64,000 bases of DNA, from the NCBI GenBank assembly GCA_910586725.1, contig CAJUJL010000001.1:62001-126000 (forward strand), given 5' to 3'. Of this stretch, positions 25,547 through 35,100 are shown one piece after another; the first letter of the stretch is position 1; every line of letters begins with the position of its first letter. The notes under the pieces were generated by a model, which had not been told where the DNA came from, ran no database searches, and worked only from the letters and a program-made list of their open reading frames with translations. A program made the translations under genes and the position numbers. The DNA comes from an uncultured Lachnospiraceae bacterium (GTDB lineage Bacteria; Bacillota; Clostridia; Lachnospirales; Lachnospiraceae).

Positions 25547-25735
25547 TTATTCTTCTGCATGAATTGCATTTACCGGACATCCGGCAATACATGCTTCTAC
25601 AGACTCTTTGTTTTCATTAGTCGTATCTGCGACGCTGACTGCTTTGCCGTCCGTATCCATCTCAAACACTTCCGGCTCTGTAGAAGCGCACAAACCGCAG
25701 CCTATACAGGTATCTTTATCCACTACTGCACGCAT
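25547..25735 (-). CDS. Ferredoxin, single [4Fe-4S] type (62 aa)
   Basis: Small cytosolic electron carrier. Cluster ligands are C10, C13 and C16 (CIGCGLC) and C53 (GCPVNAI); C49 is an extra Cys. Only one cluster motif is present, as in Thermotoga- and Bacillus-type monocluster ferredoxins. ATG at 25735 follows AAAGGAGG. It is flanked by its own terminator and the stop of an ABC permease gene and appears to be a single-gene unit. Redox partner not evident. Confidence 0.93.
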   Translation of the reverse strand: MRAVVDKDTCIGCGLCASTEPEVFEMDTDGKAVSVADTTNENKESVEACIAGCPVNAIHAEE

Positions 25736-25800
25736 AATATGTTCCTCCTTTTCTTTTTCAACTTAATATTTTCCGAAAAGAGAAACTTTATACCATTTTC

Positions 25801-27048
25801 TTACGCATTTCTCATTGCTTTTATAATGGAACCAAGTTTAGGAGTTGTGCCATACAGCAATACGCCGACGCGGTAAATTTTCGCGGACACGATGCCGATT
25901 CCAACAGCTCCTCCAATCAGAACCACAATCGAAATTACCACCTCGTACAACGGCACCGTGCTCATCGCTATACGCGTAAACATTGCCATCGGAGAAGTAA
26001 ACGGCACGTATGAGCAAATGCGCATCAAAAGCGAATCTACATCTCCGCTTGACATCGACATCATAACAACGATGAAACCTGCTACAAACAACAGCGTCAC
26101 CGGCATAACCGAAGTATTAATATCTTCCAGCTTAGAAGCCATGGAACCGATTGCGCCAAACATAAATGCATAAATCAAAAATCCCAGTACAAAGAAAATC
26201 AGCATGTATACGAGCAGATTCAGAGGCATATCAAAAACAGAAGCTACGATTACATTTCCTTCCCACTGCGCCTGATTGATATTATAGAACAGGATTGCAG
26301 AACCAAATACCGCCAGAATCTGCAAAAATCCGGCCAGACAGGACGCAATCACTTTTCCGAACATCATGCTCACAGGTTTTGCGCTTGTAATCAAAAGCTC
26401 CATCGCCCTTGAGCTTTTTTCTGTGGCAACATTTGTTGCTACCATTTGTCCATAAAGCAAAATTACCATATACAATGCAAAAATCATAATATAAGTATAG
26501 AAAAAATTCTGCATTTGGTCCTTGCCAAGGCTTTCCGTTTCATGCTCAATCTGTACGCCAAGCACGCCTCCCGCTTCCTCCGAAGTCATGCCTCCATTCA
26601 CCATGGCATTGAAACCATACATTGTTTTTAAAATCTCATCGGCTGTCCCTGTATTCATATCGTACATGGAAAGGTTGTTCACATAATAGGTATAAGACGT
26701 CGGGCTGTCTAATACAAACGCGCATTCCGCTTCGCCGGAAACGACTTTTTCTTTTATAACGTCAGGTTCTTCTTCACTTAATAAAACTTCATATCCCGCA
26801 AACGCTTCTGCAAATGACTGCCGGAACACATCCGCATTTTCCACGCCGCCTGTACTAAGCAGCATCACCCCGTCAATTTCACGGCTTTCGGATGTCTCCG
26901 ATTCCTTGTCGGCAAAGGCCTCCCTGATGTTTGGAAAAAACATAACAACAGCAATCGCTGCAACTAAAAATACGGTAACGCCAACAAAGATCTTATTTTT
27001 CAGATAACTTTTTAATTCAAATTTGAATATTGTGCCAAACTGCTTCAT
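25801..27048 (-). CDS. ABC-2 type transporter permease, NatB-like
   Basis: Membrane subunit of an ABC exporter of the NatAB type. One N-terminal helix (about 20-40) is followed by an extracytoplasmic segment of about 150 residues, then a block of five or six helices (about 185-410). The start ATG at 27048 has AAGGAG 9 nt upstream. The ATPase gene ends 12 nt before it. Relatives move sodium ions, antibiotics or peptides. It is the last gene of a CPBP protease / ATPase / permease operon, an arrangement that recurs with peptide export or self-protection. Cargo is not known. Confidence 0.85.
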   Translation of the reverse strand: MKQFGTIFKFELKSYLKNKIFVGVTVFLVAAIAVVMFFPNIREAFADKESETSESREIDGVMLLSTGGVENADVFRQSFAEAFAGYEVLLSEEEPDVIKEKVVSGEAECAFVLDSPTSYTYYVNNLSMYDMNTGTADEILKTMYGFNAMVNGGMTSEEAGGVLGVQIEHETESLGKDQMQNFFYTYIMIFALYMVILLYGQMVATNVATEKSSRAMELLITSAKPVSMMFGKVIASCLAGFLQILAVFGSAILFYNINQAQWEGNVIVASVFDMPLNLLVYMLIFFVLGFLIYAFMFGAIGSMASKLEDINTSVMPVTLLFVAGFIVVMMSMSSGDVDSLLMRICSYVPFTSPMAMFTRIAMSTVPLYEVVISIVVLIGGAVGIGIVSAKIYRVGVLLYGTTPKLGSIIKAMRNA

Positions 27049-27060
27049 AATCATCTCTCC

Positions 27061-27951
27061 TTAATACTGATCTTTTGCATACTCTACAAAAATATCATTT
27101 AATGATGGCTCAAATACCCCGATTTCGTCAATATCGTAAGCCTCAGTCAATTGCTGCATCACTTTCCTCTTATCTTCCGCCGTTTTCAGCCGGACCATAA
27201 GCTCTCTGTCATTTGTCCTAAAACAGCAGGAGCCAAGAGACTGCGCAATTGCGTCCGCCTGATCTGAACGAACAACCAGCTTATCTCTCACATAATTATG
27301 TTTGATTTCATGTATGTCGCCCTGAAGCACAATCGTCCCGCTGTTTAAGATGGCAATGCTGTCACAGAATTCTTCAATATAATTCATCTGATGGCTGGAA
27401 AAAAGAACGATTTTTCCATTTGCAATCTCTTCTTTTACCACATCTTTTAAGATCATGGCATTCACCGGATCCAGTCCCGAAAAAGGTTCGTCCAGAATCA
27501 CAATGTCCGGATTGTGCGCAAGAGCGGTAACAAGCTGAATTTTCTGCTGATTTCCTTTGGAGAGCGTATCCAGACGCTTGTTTCTGTACTCTGCCATCTC
27601 CAGACGGTCAAGCCAGTAATCAATGGACTTTACCGCATCCGGACGTTTCATTCCATGCAGCTGCGCAAAATATGTGAGCTGGTCAATGATTTTCTTCTTG
27701 GGATAAAGCCCTCTTTCCTCCGGCAAATATCCAATTCCTACCTTTGCGTAATCGATACGGCTCCCGTCAATGAAAATATCTCCGCTTTCCGCGCCGAATA
27801 CATTCATCAAAATACGAATGGTCGTCGTTTTCCCCGCTCCGTTACGGCCAAGCAGTCCAAAAGCCCTGCCGCTTACCGCTGTGATGGAAATCCCTTTCAG
27901 CACCTCTTTTTCACCAAAGCTTTTTTGAATATTTTTTAGTTCCAGTTTCAT
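27061..27951 (-). CDS. ABC transporter ATP-binding protein, NatA-like
   Basis: Soluble ATPase of about 296 aa. Walker A is GRNGAGKTTT, the signature LSKGNQQ (slightly off LSGGQ, as in NatA-type proteins), Walker B IVILDEPFSGLDP and the switch His in LFSSHQM. A C-terminal extension of about 80 residues is typical of the family. It lies two bases after the stop of the CPBP gene and 12 nt before the permease start, so the three proteins are co-produced. It powers the permease encoded next to it. Confidence 0.93.
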   Translation of the reverse strand: MKLELKNIQKSFGEKEVLKGISITAVSGRAFGLLGRNGAGKTTTIRILMNVFGAESGDIFIDGSRIDYAKVGIGYLPEERGLYPKKKIIDQLTYFAQLHGMKRPDAVKSIDYWLDRLEMAEYRNKRLDTLSKGNQQKIQLVTALAHNPDIVILDEPFSGLDPVNAMILKDVVKEEIANGKIVLFSSHQMNYIEEFCDSIAILNSGTIVLQGDIHEIKHNYVRDKLVVRSDQADAIAQSLGSCCFRTNDRELMVRLKTAEDKRKVMQQLTEAYDIDEIGVFEPSLNDIFVEYAKDQY

Positions 27952-27953
27952 AA

Positions 27954-28919
27954 TTATTCCACCGCCAAATCCTTTTTAAATTTTTTATAGAACAGGAAAA
28001 ACGCTATTCCTGCCATAAACACGATTGTAACTGCCAGACCGCCCTCCAGCCCGAAATCCCCTCCATTGAGAAGCTCCATTCCTTCCGTCATGGCAGAAGA
28101 AAACACTGTGCATGAAGTTTCCATTCCACTGACTTTAATGCCATATACGTTCCCCTGTACCAGATTCCATACGGAGTGCAAAGCTCCAACCAGCCATATA
28201 TTTTCTGTTTTTATAAAACAAACAGACGCAAAAATACCAAATAATGTCAGATTTACGACTGCAAGAAGTGAAATTCCCGGATTCAGCAGATGAAGAGCGG
28301 CAAATGCCGCCGCATTCACAATCACCGCCGCCGTAATGGAATATCTGCGCGCCAGAGATACCATAAAATATCCCCTGCAAAGAACTTCCTCCGCCATTCC
28401 CTGAACCATAAACCCTGCCGTAAATAAGCCAAACACCGGCAATGAAAATGTATTTGACGTATATTCCAGCCTGATGGCTCCCATCAGAACACAAATCAGC
28501 ACGGCAGCCGAAAACAGGCCAAACCCTGCCGCAATCCCCTTCAGGTATTCCATCGGCCAGCCTTTTTTCACAAAACCAAGGGAAGTTATTTTTCTTTTCT
28601 GGATCAGCCTGCAAAAAAGTATCACCAGCAAAATCATGATTCCCGTTGCAAACAGCGACATTATAACTGTCAGATCTTTACCGGATGATGCCATAATCGC
28701 CTCAGCAATCCGTTCCGCATCCCCTGCGGCCGCGGCGTCCAGATAGTCCTGATTGCCCATCAGCATTGCTGTCTCTACCGGAATCATCACCAAAACCTCA
28801 GACACAGAGCAGATTATAAACAGCACAAAAAACACTGCTATTTCCAATGCCCAATGCAGTCCTTTCTGCGATTCCCTTGCCTGGCGCACGGCTTTTGGAG
28901 TCTTCAACAAAGTTTCCAT
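27954..28919 (-). CDS. CPBP family intramembrane metalloprotease
   Basis: Polytopic membrane protein with about eight hydrophobic helices. CPBP (CAAX protease/bacteriocin-processing) motifs: EEVLCRGYFM (EExxxR) and AALHL (motif 2), with LVGALHSVWNLVQG (motif 3 His). Family members cleave prenylated or bacteriocin-like peptides, or give immunity to them. It leads an operon with an exporter, so it could process the exported molecule or protect the cell from it. No precursor peptide gene was recognised next to it. ATG at 28919 follows GGGAGGGG. Confidence 0.88.
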   Translation of the reverse strand: METLLKTPKAVRQARESQKGLHWALEIAVFFVLFIICSVSEVLVMIPVETAMLMGNQDYLDAAAAGDAERIAEAIMASSGKDLTVIMSLFATGIMILLVILFCRLIQKRKITSLGFVKKGWPMEYLKGIAAGFGLFSAAVLICVLMGAIRLEYTSNTFSLPVFGLFTAGFMVQGMAEEVLCRGYFMVSLARRYSITAAVIVNAAAFAALHLLNPGISLLAVVNLTLFGIFASVCFIKTENIWLVGALHSVWNLVQGNVYGIKVSGMETSCTVFSSAMTEGMELLNGGDFGLEGGLAVTIVFMAGIAFFLFYKKFKKDLAVE

Positions 28920-29007
28920 CCCTCATCCCCTCCCAAACCAAAATTTCATAAAGTATACCACATAACAAGCGTATGTTCAATAAAACGAAACCTTAAGAAT
29001 CTATTAA

Positions 29008-29031
29008 GGCGGCTGCCTTCTGGCAGCCGCC
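29008..29031 (-). terminator. Hairpin terminator of the feo operon
   Basis: A 10-bp perfect GC-rich stem (29008-29017 with 29022-29031) and TTCT loop, 3 nt after the stop of the last feo-linked gene. The trailing tract (TTAATAGATTCTT) is only moderately T-rich. Confidence 0.65.
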
Positions 29032-29034
29032 CAA

Positions 29035-29169
29035 TCAAAAATGACATCCCTTGCAGCTCCCGCAGTCACCGCCGCAGGATGCTTTTCCCTTCTTTTTATT
29101 TCCTACAATACTGCGTACCGCAAACGCCACACAGCCTAACACGGCACAGCCAACCAAAAATGTTCCCAT
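29035..29169 (-). CDS. FeoB-associated Cys-rich membrane protein (44 aa)
   Basis: Short protein: one N-terminal membrane helix (about 3-22), a basic stretch (GNKKKGKA) and a Cys-rich tail (CGGDCGSCKGCH, residues 32-43). This is the plan of the small FeoB-associated Cys-rich proteins found next to clostridial feoB, thought to handle or deliver iron at the membrane. It begins 14 nt after the feoB stop with GGAGG upstream, and a hairpin follows. Too short for usual gene-length cut-offs, but the context and Cys pattern support it. Confidence 0.85.
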   Translation of the reverse strand: MGTFLVGCAVLGCVAFAVRSIVGNKKKGKASCGGDCGSCKGCHF

Positions 29170-29183
29170 TCGTCGTCTCCCTC

Positions 29184-31364
29184 CTACTCCGCCTTTGCCA
29201 TATTGATCTTCCGGCTTCTTATTTTTCCTTCTCTATATGGACGGACCAGCAGATAAATAAACGCCGCGGCAACTGCCACCGCAAAGACCGTACCGATTGC
29301 AAATGCTCCCGTTGCGGCAAAATTGCTGATCTGATAGATACAAAATGATACGGCATATGCCAGAACGGTCTGGTATCCAATCGCAAACCAGAACCATTTC
29401 CGGTTATTCATTTCACGCTTGATCGCCCCCATTGCCGCAAAGCAGGGCGCGCAAAGCAGGTTAAACACCAAAAATGAATACGCTGCCGGCGCAGATATGC
29501 CGGCCGCAAGCGCAGACCAGATTTCCGCTCCGTCTTCCGCCACTTCTGAAAAGCCAAACAGCACGCCAAAAGTAGTTACAACGTTTTCTTTTGCGATCAA
29601 ACCGGTCGCCGCGGCAACTGTCATTTTCCAGTCACCCCATCCAAGGGGCGCAAATATGGGCGCCAAAATCCCGCCGATTGCCGCTAATATGCTTCTGTCC
29701 AGTTCTTCTTCCTCCAACATAACAAAACTGCCGTCAATCCATCCAAATCCCTGCAAAAACCAAAGCGCTATCGCCGACAGGAGAATTATCGTTCCCGCTT
29801 TTTTCACAAAAGACCATCCCCTCTCCCACATGCTTCTTAGAATATTTAAAGCCGTCGGCCAATGATAGGCAGGGAGCTCCATAACAAAAGCTGAAGCCTC
29901 TCCCGCAAATAATTTTGTTTTTTTCAAAATAATTCCCGAGCATATGACTGCTGCAATTCCTACAAAAAACGCGCTAAAAGATACCCAGCCGGAATTGTCA
30001 AAAAACGCGCCGGCAATCAGTGCAATGATCGGCAGTTTCGCGCCACAGGGAACGAATGTCGTCGTCATAATCGTCATCTTGCGGTCTTTTTCCTGTTCAA
30101 TCGTCCTTGAGGCCATAATTCCAGGCACCCCGCACCCGGCTCCAATTAATAACGGAATAAAGGATTTGCCGGAAAGTCCGAATTTGCGAAAAATACGATC
30201 CATGATAAACGCCACTCTGGCCATATAGCCGCACGCTTCTAAAAATGCCAGAAAAAGAAACAACACCAGCATTTGAGGCACGAATCCAAGCACCGATCCC
30301 ACGCCGCCGATTATGCCGTCTAAAACAAGACTCTGCAGCCACCCGGCACAGCCAATTGCATCCAGTCCCTCTCCGACAATTACAGGAATGCCGGGAACCC
30401 ATTGGCCAAATAAGGTCCATCCTTCTCCAAAAACGCCGTCATTCGCCCAGTTTGTCACAAAATCTCCCACAGTCTGTACCGATATATAATACACCAAAAA
30501 CATCACTGCTGCAAAGATCGGAAGCGCAAGAATCCGGTTTGTAACGATTCTGTCTATTTTGTCTGAAACAGAAACGATATTCTTTTTATTTTTCGCGCAG
30601 CATTCCTCAACCACTGAAGAAATATATGCATACCGCTCACTGGTTATTATGCTTTCCACATCGTCGTCATAAATTTTTTCCAGTCGTTCAATTTCCTCCG
30701 TAACATCCGGAACGCTTCCAAGCTGCGTTGCAATTTTACCGTCTTTTTCTAAAAGCTTCACTGCAAAAAACCGTCTCTGCGCAGCGGAAATCTCATTTCC
30801 AATCCGATTTTCCACTGCATGGATTGCGTCTTCTAATTCCGCACAAAATCTGTGGACAGACAAATACGCCTCCTTTTTCTTTGCGAGAACAACCGCTTCC
30901 TGCGCAGCCTTTTCAATCCCCATTCCTTTTAATGCGGAAATCTCCACAACTTCACATCCCAGCTGCTTTCCTAATTTATCCGTATCTATCCGATCTCCTC
31001 TTTTTGCTACAAGATCCATCATATTAACGGCTGCAACCACAGGAATGCCAAGCTCCAGAAGTTGGGTGGTAAGATACAGATTGCGTTCTATATTGGCGCC
31101 GTCAATAATATTGATGATTGCATCCGGCTTTTCCGTAATCAAATAATTTCTTGCCACAACCTCTTCCTGCGTATACGGGGACAAAGAATAAATCCCCGGC
31201 AAATCCACAATTGTTACATCTTTATGGCCCCTTAATTTTCCTTCTTTTTTTTCAACAGTCACGCCAGGCCAGTTTCCTACAAACTGATTGGCTCCGGTAA
31301 GCGCGTTAAATAATGTTGTTTTTCCACAGTTCGGATTACCTGCCAACGCAATTTTTACTTTCAT
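29184..31364 (-). CDS. feoB: Ferrous iron transport protein B
   Basis: Main ferrous iron uptake permease in the cytoplasmic membrane. The N-terminal G domain has GNPNCGKT (9-16), NWPGVTVEKKEG, VDLPGIYSL and NMMDL, followed by the helical regulatory domain and two gate regions in the membrane part with conserved Cys (GAGCGVPG, VPCGAKLP, LLCAPCFAA). About 726 aa, within the usual range. The ATG at 31364 is chosen because GGAAGGAG precedes it; the longer frame adds nine residues without a ribosome site. Downstream of two feoA genes and upstream of the Cys-rich helper. Expected to be repressed when iron is plentiful. Confidence 0.96.
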   Translation of the reverse strand: MKVKIALAGNPNCGKTTLFNALTGANQFVGNWPGVTVEKKEGKLRGHKDVTIVDLPGIYSLSPYTQEEVVARNYLITEKPDAIINIIDGANIERNLYLTTQLLELGIPVVAAVNMMDLVAKRGDRIDTDKLGKQLGCEVVEISALKGMGIEKAAQEAVVLAKKKEAYLSVHRFCAELEDAIHAVENRIGNEISAAQRRFFAVKLLEKDGKIATQLGSVPDVTEEIERLEKIYDDDVESIITSERYAYISSVVEECCAKNKKNIVSVSDKIDRIVTNRILALPIFAAVMFLVYYISVQTVGDFVTNWANDGVFGEGWTLFGQWVPGIPVIVGEGLDAIGCAGWLQSLVLDGIIGGVGSVLGFVPQMLVLFLFLAFLEACGYMARVAFIMDRIFRKFGLSGKSFIPLLIGAGCGVPGIMASRTIEQEKDRKMTIMTTTFVPCGAKLPIIALIAGAFFDNSGWVSFSAFFVGIAAVICSGIILKKTKLFAGEASAFVMELPAYHWPTALNILRSMWERGWSFVKKAGTIILLSAIALWFLQGFGWIDGSFVMLEEEELDRSILAAIGGILAPIFAPLGWGDWKMTVAAATGLIAKENVVTTFGVLFGFSEVAEDGAEIWSALAAGISAPAAYSFLVFNLLCAPCFAAMGAIKREMNNRKWFWFAIGYQTVLAYAVSFCIYQISNFAATGAFAIGTVFAVAVAAAFIYLLVRPYREGKIRSRKINMAKAE

Positions 31365-31422
31365 ACCTCTGCTCCTTCCTTTATTCTGCACAACTATCTT
31401 GAGTATGTTTAAACTATTTTAA

Positions 31423-31438
31423 ATTAGTTTTGTCTAAC
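31423..31438. promoter_or_regulatory. Second DtxR-like box, before feoB
   Basis: On the minus strand, GTTAGACAAAACTAAT, identical at 12 of 16 positions to the box at 31928-31943. It lies in the 89-nt gap between feoA and feoB, near a T/A-rich stretch that could hold a -10 box. Possible second control point. Weak evidence. Confidence 0.35.
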
Positions 31439-31453
31439 CATCGGGCAAAAAAA

Positions 31454-31675
31454 TTATTCAAGTTCAATCATAACGGCGTCCTGCTTCCTCAGTGACAATT
31501 CATACCCTCTGACAGTAACTTCCACAGGATCTCCCAACGGAGCGACTTTTCTGACAAAAATACTGACTCCCTTTGTAATTCCCATATCCATAATGCGCCG
31601 TTTCACCGGACCTTCCCCTGAAATCTTTCTGACTTTTACCGTTTCCCCTAATACAGCTTCCTGTAATGTTCTCAT
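31454..31675 (-). CDS. feoA: FeoA family protein (73 aa)
   Basis: Small cytosolic SH3-like protein that supports FeoB. The family core is visible: LGETVKVRKISG, RRIMDMGITKGVSIFV, LGDPVEVTVRGYELSLRKQDAVMIEL. It follows another feoA-like gene by 10 nt and precedes feoB. ATG follows AAGGAG. Two FeoA proteins per locus is common in Clostridia. Confidence 0.92.
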   Translation of the reverse strand: MRTLQEAVLGETVKVRKISGEGPVKRRIMDMGITKGVSIFVRKVAPLGDPVEVTVRGYELSLRKQDAVMIELE

Positions 31676-31685
31676 CCCAATCTCC

Positions 31686-31895
31686 TTATACCATTATTTT
31701 ATTGGCCATATCTTTCCCGATGGCCACGCGTGAATCTTTGATACTTACGATTACATTTCCGCCGATTTCAGATACAACGGTAATTGCGCCTCCCGCTACA
31801 AAACCAAGATTCTCTAAAAATCTGCGCGTATCTTCCTTTCCTCCTACTTTTTTAATAATATTTTGTTCTCCTTTTCGTACCATACTAAGCGGCAT
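31686..31895 (-). CDS. feoA: FeoA family protein, first copy (69 aa)
   Basis: SH3-like FeoA protein, diverged from the second copy: IIKKVGGKEDTRRFLENLGFVAGGAITVVSEIGGNVIVSIKDSRVAIGKDMANKIMV fits the family pattern in shortened loops, with the Leu-Gly-Phe and Gly-Lys positions kept. It is the first gene of the feo operon, with GGAGG before ATG and a promoter about 35 nt upstream. Role: partner or regulator of FeoB. Confidence 0.9.
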   Translation of the reverse strand: MPLSMVRKGEQNIIKKVGGKEDTRRFLENLGFVAGGAITVVSEIGGNVIVSIKDSRVAIGKDMANKIMV

Positions 31896-31927
31896 ATGAT
31901 CCCTCCTTTACGCAATCTTTCTTTTTT

Positions 31928-31943
31928 GTTAGTTTAACCTAAC
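31928..31943. promoter_or_regulatory. DtxR/IdeR-like metal box upstream of the feo operon
   Basis: GTTAGGTTAAACTAAC on the minus strand, palindromic at 14 of 16 positions. It resembles the TTAGGTTAGCCTAACCTAA consensus of DtxR/IdeR-type iron regulators and overlaps the -10 box, as expected for iron-dependent repression. Regulator identity is inferred. Confidence 0.6.
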
Positions 31944-31959
31944 TATCATTAGTTGTCAA
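31931..31959 (-). promoter_or_regulatory. Promoter of feoA-feoA-feoB
   Basis: Minus strand: TTGACA (31954-31959), a 17-nt spacer and TAAACT (31931-31936), lying across the DtxR-like palindrome. Confidence 0.65.
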
Positions 31960-32018
31960 CAACTTTTTTAAAATTTTTATCTCCAAAAAAATTTTACATT
32001 CTATTGGCCCTGAACCGC

Positions 32019-32128
32019 AAAAAAACGCCCCCTTGAGAAGAATCCCAACTGCAGTTTCCGAAAACGACCCGGTATTTCCAGGTCGAATCAAAAACATCTC
32101 AAGGGCTCTTCCCAGGCTATGGGCGCAT
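32019..32128 (-). ncRNA. Probable small RNA of unknown family (about 110 nt)
   Basis: Intergenic unit with its own promoter, a structured body and an intrinsic terminator. The 3' arm TCTCAAGGG plus GGCG pairs with CCCTTGAGA and CGCC near the 5' end, closing the whole molecule, and is followed by seven T's. Inside are GACCTGG-AAATA-CCGGGTC (7 bp) and GTTT-TCGG-AAAC hairpins, with an unpaired GCCTGGGAAGAG bulge on the 5' side. No reading frame. It does not show the SRP RNA core or any riboswitch I can name. 6S-like RNA was considered because of the closed rod with bulges, but is not established. Confidence 0.6.
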
Positions 32129-32134
32129 TTTCCT

Positions 32135-32162
32135 GTTATACAGGCCTTATTGCCTATGTCAA
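32135..32162 (-). promoter_or_regulatory. Promoter of the small RNA
   Basis: TTGACA (32157-32162), a 16-nt spacer and TATAAC (32135-32140) on the minus strand. The -35 box lies in the last codons of the kinase gene, just before its TAG stop. Near-consensus. Confidence 0.65.
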
Positions 32163-35100
32163 TATTTTATCCAATGTCTCAATTAAATTGCCTATATCAA
32201 TCGGCTTTGCAATATGGCCGTTCATTCCGCTTTTTATCGCCTCTTTTTTATCTTCTTCAAAAGCGTTTGCAGTCATGGCAATGATTGGAACCGACGCAAG
32301 CTCCTTATTTTTCAGGCGGCGTATTTCTCTGGCGGCTTCGTAACCATTCATCAGCGGCATCTGAATATCCATAAGAACCAGCTGATAATATCCGGGCTCT
32401 GACTTTTTCATCATATCTACCGCAATCTGGCCGTTTCCGGCAATTTCCGTACTAAATCCGGCATCGCTTAAAATTGCTTCCGCAATCTCCTGATTCATGT
32501 CTACATCTTCTACCAGCAGAATCCGACCCGTACGAATCTTCTCCGGTTTTTCCAAAGCCTCTTCCAACTCTTCCTGTTTTTCTAAATCAAGATTTATGAT
32601 GGAATTTAAACAGCTTCTTAATTCCGATAAAAACAGCGGTTTGCTGCAAAACGCCGTTACGCCGGCTTCTTTCGCTTCTTCTTCAATATCTTCCCAATCG
32701 TATGCCGTCAAAACAATAATCGGAACATCTTCACCGATTTCCTTGCGGATTCTTCTGGTAACTTCAATTCCATTCATATCCGGAAGCAGCCAGTCAATAA
32801 TATAAACGCAATAATTGTCGTTTCTCATAACTGCCTGGCGCGTGCGCAGCACCGCCTCTTTTCCGGATAACGTCCATTCCGCGCGCATTCCGATCTGACT
32901 TAGCATATAGGATACGCTGTCACAGGTATTAAAATCATCGTCTACAACCAGCGCTCTGCAATTTTTTAATTCCGGTATCGTCTGAGGCTCTTTTTTGCCG
33001 GAATGCAGACGAAACGCAAAAGATACGATAAATTCCGTCCCTGTTCCCTGCTCGCTTGTTACTTCAATCGACCCGTTCATCATGTCCACAATATTTTTTG
33101 TAATTGCCATGCCAAGGCCCGTGCCCTGGATGCCGCTGATCGTGCTGTTGTTTTCCCGTTCAAAGGGTTCAAAAATATGTTCAACAAATTCCCTGCTCAT
33201 GCCAATTCCGGTATCTTTGATGTGAAACTGGTAATTCGCATAACCATCCGGGGCTCCGGCTTTTTCTATAATCCGCATACTGACAATTCCCCCGGACCCC
33301 GTATATTTAATCGCATTGCTCAGTAAATTCAAAAGCACCTGGTTTAAACGCAGCTTATCACAATAAATTTCTTCATTCATGACATCAACTGCGTCAATGT
33401 ACAATTCAATCTGTTTGGCGCATATATCCGCATGCACAATATTGCGAATTCCATGCAGAATATCCGGCAGACTGCATAATTTTTCATCCAAATGCATCTT
33501 TCCGCTTTCAATACGGCTCATATCCAAAATATCATTGATCAGGCTAAGCAGATGATTTCCAGACGTCATGATCTTTTTCAGGTACTCCTCAACCTGTTCT
33601 TTGTTTTCGATATGCGTAATTGCCAATGCCGTAAATCCGACAATCGCATTCATCGGCGTGCGTATATCATGTGACATATTGGATAAAAATACGCTCTTCG
33701 CTTTATTTGCTCTGTTTGCCTGTAAAAGAGCATTTTGCAGCAGACTTTTCTGCTCCATTTCTTTGCGGGTTTCCCCATCCACGCTCCGGAAGCCCAAAAC
33801 AATGCTGTGACTGTCTTCCCAAATGCCTGACCGGACTATTTTCAATTGAAAATACTCCACTTTGTCCTTTTTCATGGCGCGGTAATTCACGAAATACAGT
33901 TTCTTCTCCGCCATTTCTTTTTTGATTGTTTCCAAAGAACATGACTTTCGCATCATATCCCTGTCTTCTTCGCAAACAAATTCCGATATGTAATGTTCCA
34001 TGCTTTCCTGCAGCAGTATTTTTCCATCGAAAATCGTATCCAGAAATTTCTGGTCATGATAATCGTTGCGGAGCAGGTTGCCCTTGCCTGTATCCAGATC
34101 AAAGAAACATACAAAATTAAAATCTATACTTAACGCCTGAAGCAATTCCATCTGACGCTTTTTATTTCTTGTCTCTTCAAGCTTTTGTTCGGTACAATCC
34201 AACAGAAACCTCTGATAGCATGGCTCCCCGTTTTCTTTCAGAAGCTTGACGTTTCCCATGATATGGCGAATATTCCCGTCTTTGTGTTTGATACGGTAAC
34301 CGACGCTGACCGCATCGCCTTCCCCTTTCAGGCTCATAATGCTTTGACGGAGTTTTTCTCTGTCCTCATCAAACACCGACGACGCAATCATATCAAAGCC
34401 TTCCTCAACCATCTCATCCAAAGATTCATAACCCAGGATGGAAAGCGCGGCTTTGTTAATGCTGAAAATATGCGTTCCGTCCAGAGAATGGCGCATCACA
34501 CCGCAGTCCAGCGTAGTAAAAATCATCTCCAGCGTGCGGTTCTTTTTGATAATTTCCTCCTCATAAGCCCGCTCATTTGTCACGTCAATTGCCACGCCCA
34601 CCGTTCCCATTACGCTTCCGTCAACATCGTATAACGGAGATTTATATGTTTTGAGCTGTCGTTTGCCTTCTCCTGTTTCAATAATTTCTTCAGATATGCA
34701 TGTTTCCTGTTTACGCATAACCTCCCGCTCGGATTCAATACAGGCCGGATCGTCATGTTCCACATCCCAGATATATGCATGCCCCTGCCCCTGCACCTGT
34801 TCCTTCGTCTTATTCACAGTCGCGCAAAAGCTGTCGTTTACCTTTTCATGTATGCCGTTCTTGTCTTTGTACCAGACAAGGTTTGGTGTGTGATTGATGG
34901 CCGCCTCAAGAAACTGGCTGGCCTGCCAGAAGTCTTTGCTCATCTTATACGACTGCTGCCACCGTAAAAAGCGGAATCTCACTTCCTCTTCTGACAAAGG
35001 TAATGTCCATATGTCTTTCAACTCTGATAAAATACATTCCCTATCTGCCTCCTGATTCTTTTCCGAAAGCAAAATAAGCTCCGCTTCTTTCTTTTTATTT

